Source: Crotalaria pallida
Lineage: Eukaryota; Streptophyta; Magnoliopsida; Fabales; Fabaceae
DNA length: 64,000 bases
Direction of reading: 5' to 3'
Assembly (NCBI GenBank): GCA_037953625.1
Contig: CM075651.1
Span: 130,600,501-130,664,500, forward strand
A model generated the notes under the pieces. The model was not told where the DNA came from. It did not search any database and saw only the letters and a list, made by a program, of their open reading frames with translations. Positions 57,425 to 64,000 of the stretch are shown here, piece by piece; within the stretch, counting starts at the first letter, position 1; every line of letters begins with the position of its first letter. A program made the translations under genes and the position numbers.

Positions 57425-57681
57425 TTCCGGATCCGGAGCATCAACTAAGCGGAGCTAATCTGGAGCTACACTTAGGGCAAGTCAACATACGAGGTTTCCA
57501 AAGCTATGAGGAGAAGGTCCGGTGCGAGCAGCAGAGAAGTTTCATTGTAGCCGATGGGGAGGCACGCAAGTCTTCCAACAATGAGGAAACCACTACACAA
57601 GCGGCATCGTCTTCGAGGGCGAGAAGAGAACGTAAGAAGGACAAGGAGCTGCACCCGCTGGCTTTCAATAGGAAAGTTTAG
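57325..57681 (+). other. Open frame of unknown origin downstream of the D break
   Basis: A 118-codon frame overlapping the D stump in another frame, in DNA of noticeably higher GC than its surroundings. It has an acidic/polar middle (IVIPDPEHQLSGANLELHLG) and a basic tail (SSRARRERKKDKEL). I do not recognise it. The tail and following sequence look like the end of a retroelement polyprotein, but this is only an impression. Confidence 0.35.
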
Positions 57682-58252
57682 GGATAGTGAAGTAGCTTAG
57701 GCGGTTGTGAGTGTTGAGTTAAGGATTACCAATGCCATGAGCCATTATGTAATTGAGTCAAATTTCATTCTGACTTATGGAGCGTATTTTCGTGTGCTTT
57801 TAATTCATGAGAAGTTTCTGAAAACTGTTAAGATGATTTTGAACCAAGTTCTTTTATGGAAACGAAGGTTTTATGAAAAGAATGGTTTTCGTAACAACTC
57901 GGTTTTCTGAGAAGCAAATCGAAGAACATAAAGAGGTTTTCAATGATGTCTTCGAACTCTTAAACCTTGTTTACAAAAAAAAAATCTGGCCTCAATTTTT
58001 GTAACTTTGATGAATAAAAGTTAATTATTTTGGTTTACGAAAATCGGGCTGTTACAAAAATAATATTGCTATAGGGCTGTTCAGAAACATACTTATCGAG
58101 CACTAAACACGTGAATAGCTAATGTTGGTAATATCAGATAACACCTTTCGGTTTTGAGAAACTTGAACAAACATAATATCTGCAATTTGATCATAGACAC
58201 AATTGTAAGATACATGTTATTCAAAACAAATTAAACACAGATAACTTGGAAA
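57682..58252. other. Probable retroelement-derived spacer
   Basis: No coding frame of note. The sequence ending CGGGCTGTTACAAAA near 58058 resembles a gypsy-type LTR end, from memory. No boundaries could be set. Confidence 0.3.
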
Positions 58253-59340
58253 TTAATAAGGTAATATTTTAGAACCATTTTCATTTTGGGAAGACCCTGA
58301 TTTAGTTCCTTTTGACTTCACTTGAGAACTCCTTGATTGCAAATTTGATAAAGACAATGTAGTTTCCATTGTGCCTACAGCATATAAAGAATATAACATG
58401 TTACCTACCTATTTTTAAGTAGGAGATATGAAATAAAGTTGAGACGATAAAGTAGAATCACAATTACCATTAATAGCAGAATTATATCCTTTAGAATTCA
58501 AAATATTACTCCCTGTTCTCAAGTTTGATACAGAAGGTGGAGTAAACAATCTTCCCGGAAAATATGTGTTATCAGATAAATACAATGCATATCTTATGAA
58601 GGGAAATAACTGAAATCAAATTGACAACTTGTGAAGGGAGATAACAGTTTACCTGGATTTTGAATAACACTTGACTTAGGTGAACCAAATTCTGCAACAT
58701 TATCAAGCATAGCAGGATTATATCCTATATAATTACTCCCTGTTCTTAAGTTTGATACAGAAGGTGGACTAACTAATCTTCCTAAAAAATTACAAAGATT
58801 AGATAAATACATTGCTTATATTATGAAGGGAGACAATTTAAGTCAAGGTGACCACTTGTGAAGGGAGATAAGAATTTACCTGGATTTTGAACAACACTTG
58901 AATTAGGTGAACCAAAATCTGCACATTATCAAAAGGAGAAAAAAGTTGCGAAATCAAAAATTAAATCGCAGATCTGGAGTTCATATTTTCATAATCCAGT
59001 AGAAGAGAGAAGCTAAAAAATCACCTGACATATGAAGCTCAATGTTTTCATCATTAGGAATTGGAGTTTTATTATTTTTAAGAACGAACTTCCCAAGTTG
59101 TAATTTCAGCACAGAGGTTGGAGTATTTAATGTTTCTGCAATATCAACTCAATCAAGTATATATGGTGTAGAGAAATATTGGAAAACAAAAATAGACAAA
59201 TACAAATTTCAACATATTTAACTCTTGTTACCACCAGGATCGTTAATGGGTATTCGGTGAGATGAGCTCCGATCAAAGTTTCCATTTATATTTTTGCATG
59301 CACCATCACCATTTGATAACTTGGACTTTCCACTACCCAT
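58253..59340 (-). CDS. Five-exon gene model of unknown function with repeated GSPxSSVxQNPG motif
   Basis: Exons in transcript order: 59340-59232, 59135-59025, 58918-58880, 58781-58653 and 58374-58253. All have GT-AG sites and the total is exactly 510 nt, predicting 169 residues from ATG (MGSGKSKLSNGDGACKN) to TAA. Exons 3 and 4 share the unit FGSPxSSVxQNPG, and exon 4 adds RLVSPPSVSNLRTGSN. A further copy at about 58450-58560 (RLFTPPSVSNLRTGSN) has lost its acceptor AG and is skipped in this model. The units arose by roughly 235-bp tandem duplication including intron. Ser/Asn/Pro-rich and probably disordered. I do not recognise the family; similar motifs may occur in the N-terminal parts of legume Helitron or PIF1-like proteins, but I could not check. 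The exact frame sum supports a real gene or a young remnant. Confidence 0.5.
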
Positions 59341-60119
59341 TCTGCTTATTATGAATTCAATCCGACCCTTTTTATTCAATAAGATATCAGTTTCGTGATC
59401 TAAAGAGCTCAAGCATTTTCTTTGAAGTTTCTCTGATGTTAATGGTGGTAAGGAAAGAAATGGTTGGTTGAAGACTGCAGTTCAGTGTCTGAAGATGATT
59501 GAAAATGGAGGAAGAAGAAAGTGACTTTCCACTTTCCATTTTCTTACCAACCAAAAAAGACATTGAGCCAACCACCATTGGGCTTGAAGACCACTAACCG
59601 AATATTTGGGGCTCCCAATGTCTGCCCATTATTGATGCCTCTATCTCATTATCCGGCTCTTTTGTGCTTAAGTAAAGATTGCATTAATTATGTGCTTAAG
59701 TGGAGATTGCATTAATTAGTCAAAATAGAGTCAAAATTAATCAAGGTTTAGGCGGTAAAATCAGGTCTAATTGCAGACCCAGATGAAATTATAATAGTAT
59801 TGATTATAAATAATCCAACATTCCTACCTTACTCTACCCCCGTCATACGTAGGTTTATTTATGATAGTCATTCCACCAACGTGACAATATTTTTAACCTA
59901 AATAATCTCGAAAGAACAAATCTTTTTTTTTTTGTCTTGCTAATGCAATTTGTTAAGGTTACTAGAAATGGTAAAACAATGATAAATTAGTATTAATCAC
60001 TTTCTCGAAAATCTCAAAAATCATATATTTCTATAACAATAGTACTACTTTTAATATCTTTTACAATTAGGAATGGAAGAATGCAATTTTTAACATTTTC
60101 CTTTTTTCTTTTTCATACA
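59341..60119. other. 5' side of the minus-strand model and TNL-C distal flank
   Basis: The CT-rich minus-strand sequence at about 59400-59540 may be the leader of the 58253-59340 gene. From about 59805 the sequence matches the tracts at 44990-45590 and 56060-56880, so the duplicated TNL unit resumes there. No other gene. Confidence 0.45.
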
Positions 60120-60458
60120 CACACGGAGGGAGTATCGCTGTCATCAGGTGTGCCGCTGTGCCATCCTTGACTTGTCTATCCCTTTCTCCAATCTCGACCC
60201 TTCATTCCACACTGCGTGGCCTCTTTACTTTGTGCCAACTACAGATTCTCACTCTGAACTGCTTGCTCTGTCTTTTCCTGTCCCTTTCCCTCTTCACGTC
60301 CTTCCTCACTTACTCCTTTCTCAATCTTTCCTCTTAATATCTGTTGCTTATTCTTTCCCGCTCACTTTTAATTTCTCTTAAATTTGTGTTAGCCTTTAAT
60401 TTAATTTAATCTCCCTACTCATTCATTTCAGCTACTAAGTACTAACAATCACTGCTGA
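60120..60458 (+). promoter_or_regulatory. TNL-C 5' leader block
   Basis: Shared with D and, less closely, B. It is CT-rich up to the ATG at 60459. Confidence 0.55.
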
Positions 60459-63400
60459 ATGGAAGAAGGCGATCTCGTAAGCTGGGTCTTAGTTTTTGTT
60501 AAATTAGCAATAGCCTTTGCAGCTGGCTCTTTCTCATATGCTTTTCTCAAATCCCGATCCTCTCACCAACACTCTCCGCCTGATGACGACCCACCTGCAA
60601 CTTCCTCTCAGATCACCACTACTAGCACAAACCCTGCACCCTCCTCCTCTTCCTCCTATTCCTCTTCATCTTCTGAATGGACTTATGACGTCTTCCTCAG
60701 TTTTCGTGGCGCAGATACTCGCTTTGGTTTCACCGGTAACCTTTCCAAGGCTCTGCGTGACAAAGGAATCAGAACCTTCGTTGACGATCAGGAGCTCCGA
60801 AAAGGAGAAGAGATCTCTCCCTCCCTCGTCAACGCCATCCGCAACTCTAGGATCATCATCGTAGTTTTCTCTAAAAACTATGCATCTTCGCCTTTCTGTT
60901 TGGAAGAATTAGTGAACATCATGGACTGCTTGAACCACAAGGGAAGCTGTGTGTGGCCTGTTTTCTATGAAGTTGAACCGTCCGATGTGCGCCATCTCAA
61001 AGGCAGGTATGCTGATGCATTGGCTAAGCACGAAACAAGAATCGGTGACAAGAACAAAATTAGTAAGTGGAAGTTAGCTCTGCAACAAGCAGCTGATCTT
61101 TCTGGTTGGCATTTCACAGATGGGTGAGTACCTAAGATCACTAGTTTCATTCAAGATTCTTTCTAATTACGCATAGTTTTGATATTGAAATTAATTTGAC
61201 TTCATATGAATTTTGCACTTGAATAGGTATGAATACAAATTTATCGAAAGTATCATTAAGGAGGTCACTAAAAAGATTAATCATATCCATTTAGTTGTTG
61301 CTGATTACCCGGTTGGGTTGGAGTCTCGGGTGCTGGATTTGAAACCATACCTTGAATCGGATGATGGCGTTGCCATGCTAGGACTTTATGGAATAGGTGG
61401 AATGGGTAAAACGACACTTGCACGTGCACTTTACAATTCTGTTGCTGAGCAGTTTGACGGTCTGTGTTTTCTCGCTGATATTAGGGATACTTCAATGAAG
61501 CATGGGTTAGTACAACTTCAGGAGAGACTTCTCTCTGTATTGCTTGGGCAGACGAATATTAAATTGTGGAATGTAAGTGAAGGAATTTCCATGATAAAAA
61601 CTAGGCTCTATCAGAAGAAAATTTTGTTGATTCTTGATGATGTTAACAAACTGGAGCAGTTGAAAGCACTTGCTGGTGGACTTGATTGGTTTGGTCCAGG
61701 TAGCAGAATTATCATAACAACAAGGGATCGACATTTGCTACAGGTTTTTGGTGTTGAAATAACCTATGAAGTAGTAGGATTAGATCATGAAGATGCCATC
61801 GAATTGTTTAGCTGGAATGCTTTCAAAAGGAAACAAGTCCCTGCGAGTTATATGGAAATTACAGAGAGAATAATAAAGTATTGCAATGGCCTTCCTTTGA
61901 TTTTGGAAGTAATAGGTTCTTACTTATATGATAGAACAATGTCGGAATGGGAATCTGCAATAGATACTTATGAAAGAATTCCTCGTCATGATATTCAGGA
62001 AATCCTTAAAGTAAGCTATAATGACTTGGAGGAAGATGAGAGGAAAATTTTTTTAGACATTGCTTGCTTCTTTAAAGGATACCCACGAAGAGATGTAGAA
62101 AATATACTACTAAATGGTCGTGGCTTCTCTCCTGAGTATGGCATGAGGGTGTTGATTGATAAGTGTCTCATAAAAAATGATTATCTGGGTCACGTTACAA
62201 TGCATGACCTGATAGAGGATATGGGCAGAGAGATCGTTCGGCAGGAATCACCATCAAGGCCTGGTGAACAAAGTAGGTTGTGGTTCTCTAAGGATATCAT
62301 TGATATTTTGGAAGATGACAAGGTATGTGTGAGATTTTATTTCTCTCTTTTCTTTAGTTTTTTCTTTTTGGAAAATGCAGGCCAGAAGAATTAGCATCAA
62401 CTGCATCATTCTTAGCCATTTGCTTTTCAATTTCATCTTGAAAAAGTATATTATCATCAAGATATGATATGCATTAATGCGTAATATATTTTTAAAATAT
62501 CTTAATATATACAGCTTATTCTTATCATTCCTTTCTTGTTGATTAATGCTTTCGGTTTAAAGGGATCTGATAAAATCGAGATAATCATGCTACGCTTGCT
62601 CAAAGAAGTAAAAGAAGAACAAGAAGATGTACAGTGGGATGGAAATGCATTCAAGAGGATGAATAACCTCCAAATACTGGTCATAGAAAATGCACGGTTT
62701 TCCAGAGGACCTAGTTATCTCCCAAATAGTTTAAGAGTTCTAACATGGCATGGATATCCTGACTCATCGCTGCCAGCCAATTTTAATGCAAAGAAACTTG
62801 CCATACTGGACCTGTCTATGAGTTTTTTTACATTAGACAAACAACATATGAAGGTATGTATAGTCTCTTCCTAGCTTTCTTGATATTTATTAAGTCTTGC
62901 ATATTAGCAAGTCCCACTTAAAAATCATAATATGGTTTCTGTTTGTTATTGTTTCAACTTTGCAGAAATTGAAGTGTTTAACAGAAATGAACTTAAGCGG
63001 GTGCCAATTATTAGAACAACTACCTGACATGTCTGGAGCACCAATGTTGAAGAGACTTCTTCTTGATGATTGTAAGAACCTGGTTGAAGTTCATGATTCT
63101 GTTGGATTCCTGGGTAAACTTGAATATCTGAGTGCTAAGAGCTGCAAAAGTCTTAGGACTCTTCCTCATGCGTTCAACTTACCCTCTCTTGAATATCTAT
63201 CCCTTGAAAGGTGTGAAAATCTCGACAGTTTTCCAGAAATTTCTGCCAAGATGGAAAACATGAAAAAGCTTGTTTTGTGTTTTAGTGGCATAAAAGAATT
63301 ACCTTTTTCAATTGGAAATCTTGTTGGGCTTGAATATCTGGATCTGAATGAGTGCTATGAGCTAAGTGGACTACCAACTAGTAGTCTTATGTTGCCAAAA

Positions 63401-64000
63401 ATCCAGGTTTTCTGGGCTGCAGGGTGTGAAAGGATTAAACAATTAGACAAGGGAAGGGATCAAGAGCAACAAACGCAGGACTCGATTCGGAGGATAGAGG
63501 CTTCGTTCAAATTCTGCTCTTTTACTAATGAATTTTTTTCTACACTTTTTCCTTATTTGCACTATGTGTCGGATTTACTCCTAGATTTTAGCAATATCAA
63601 AATGCTTCCTACGAGCATTAATGCATGCCAGTCATTGATTAGACTTAGTTTGAATGGGTGCAAGGAGCTTCGAGAAATTAGGGGATTGCCGCCAAACATT
63701 GAAATTTTGTCAGCATTAAATTGTACATCGATGACTTCCCGATCCAAGGCGATATTGTTGAGTCGGGTATTTTTGTTTTATCTCTTTTCTCTCAGATAAT
63801 CTTTTTTTATTGTGGGAAGAAAATAGAACTTGTTTGAATGGTTAATTTACAGTTTATATGTCATGTGATATTAACAGACACTGCATGAGGGTGGGGGCAG
63901 AAACTTTGTCGTACCAGGATCAAGTATCCCATATTGGTTCAACCACTGTACTAGGGGACCGTCCCTGTCTTTCTGGTTTCATAAGGAGTTGCCTTCTATC
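60459..64000 (+). CDS. TNL-C: TIR-NB-LRR immune receptor, 3' end beyond window
   Basis: Exons: 60459-61123, 61227-62322, 62563-62853, 62966-63766 and 63878 to the window edge (41 codons of exon 5 seen). The frame is open throughout: 951 residues through exon 4. Hydrophobic N-terminus (about 8-30), shortest linker of the three, TIR about 74-221, NB-ARC with GIGGMGKTT and MHDL intact. It is closest to TNL-B: exon 2 differs by five visible residues (for example HLLQVF for HLLHVF, RKIFLDIA for RKFFLDIA) and exon 3 is identical. Exon 4 has more changes, some in LRR-facing positions. The second half of intron 1 differs from A and B. Confidence 0.92.

Overview
This is nuclear DNA from a eudicot plant, most likely a legume. 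The bulk sequence is very AT-rich. Genes are split by GT-AG introns, intergenic DNA is dominated by transposons, and the main gene family is TIR-NB-LRR (TNL), a class absent from grasses. The legume assignment is an inference from the style of the TNL and repeat sequences; a database search would be needed to confirm it.

Layout. (1) 1-7,030: two Stowaway-type MITEs, then one well-preserved housekeeping-type gene on the minus strand, a Golgi putative pectin methyltransferase of the PMT/QUASIMODO family with six coding exons, 608 residues and a 5'-UTR intron. (2) 7,030-23,700: a transposon field. It holds fold-back elements, a 1.13 kb non-autonomous hAT element with an 8-bp target duplication, Helitron ends, tandem Stowaways, a roughly 7.6 kb Helitron candidate carrying a decayed Rep/helicase gene, a degenerate tandem array and a SINE-like unit. 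(3) 23,716-29,553: a decayed Ty1/copia LTR element on the minus strand. (4) 29,633-35,799: a Mutator-like element (MULE) with about 130-bp terminal inverted repeats. It carries a FAR1-type transposase gene broken by a frameshift and a stop, and a nested 5'-truncated RTE-type LINE. (5) 36,052 to the end: a TNL cluster of three near-complete genes (A at 36,052, B at 45,971, C at 60,459, the last cut by the window end) and one stump (D at 57,212) fused to foreign sequence. A 169-residue multi-exon model of unknown function lies on the minus strand between D and C.

How it fits together. The TNLs are tandem duplicates: 5' leader blocks, introns and long downstream tracts align between copies. The duplicated downstream tracts therefore act as each other's empty-site controls, and at least nine separate transposon insertions plus one microhomology deletion can be read by comparing copy A with copy B. 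The TIR exon and the start of intron 1 are identical in all three genes over about 480 bp, while the linker before it and the LRR exons after it differ, which points to gene conversion or very recent homogenisation. Every TNL begins with a hydrophobic segment followed by a Ser/Pro-rich linker of variable length, so these may be membrane-anchored receptors. The copia element and the MULE both sit in what was the 5' flank of gene A, so A has probably lost its ancestral distal promoter. D shows a TNL promoter and membrane segment joined to an unrelated reading frame.

All splice sites were chosen by eye from GT-AG signals, reading frame and paralogue comparison. No database search was run.
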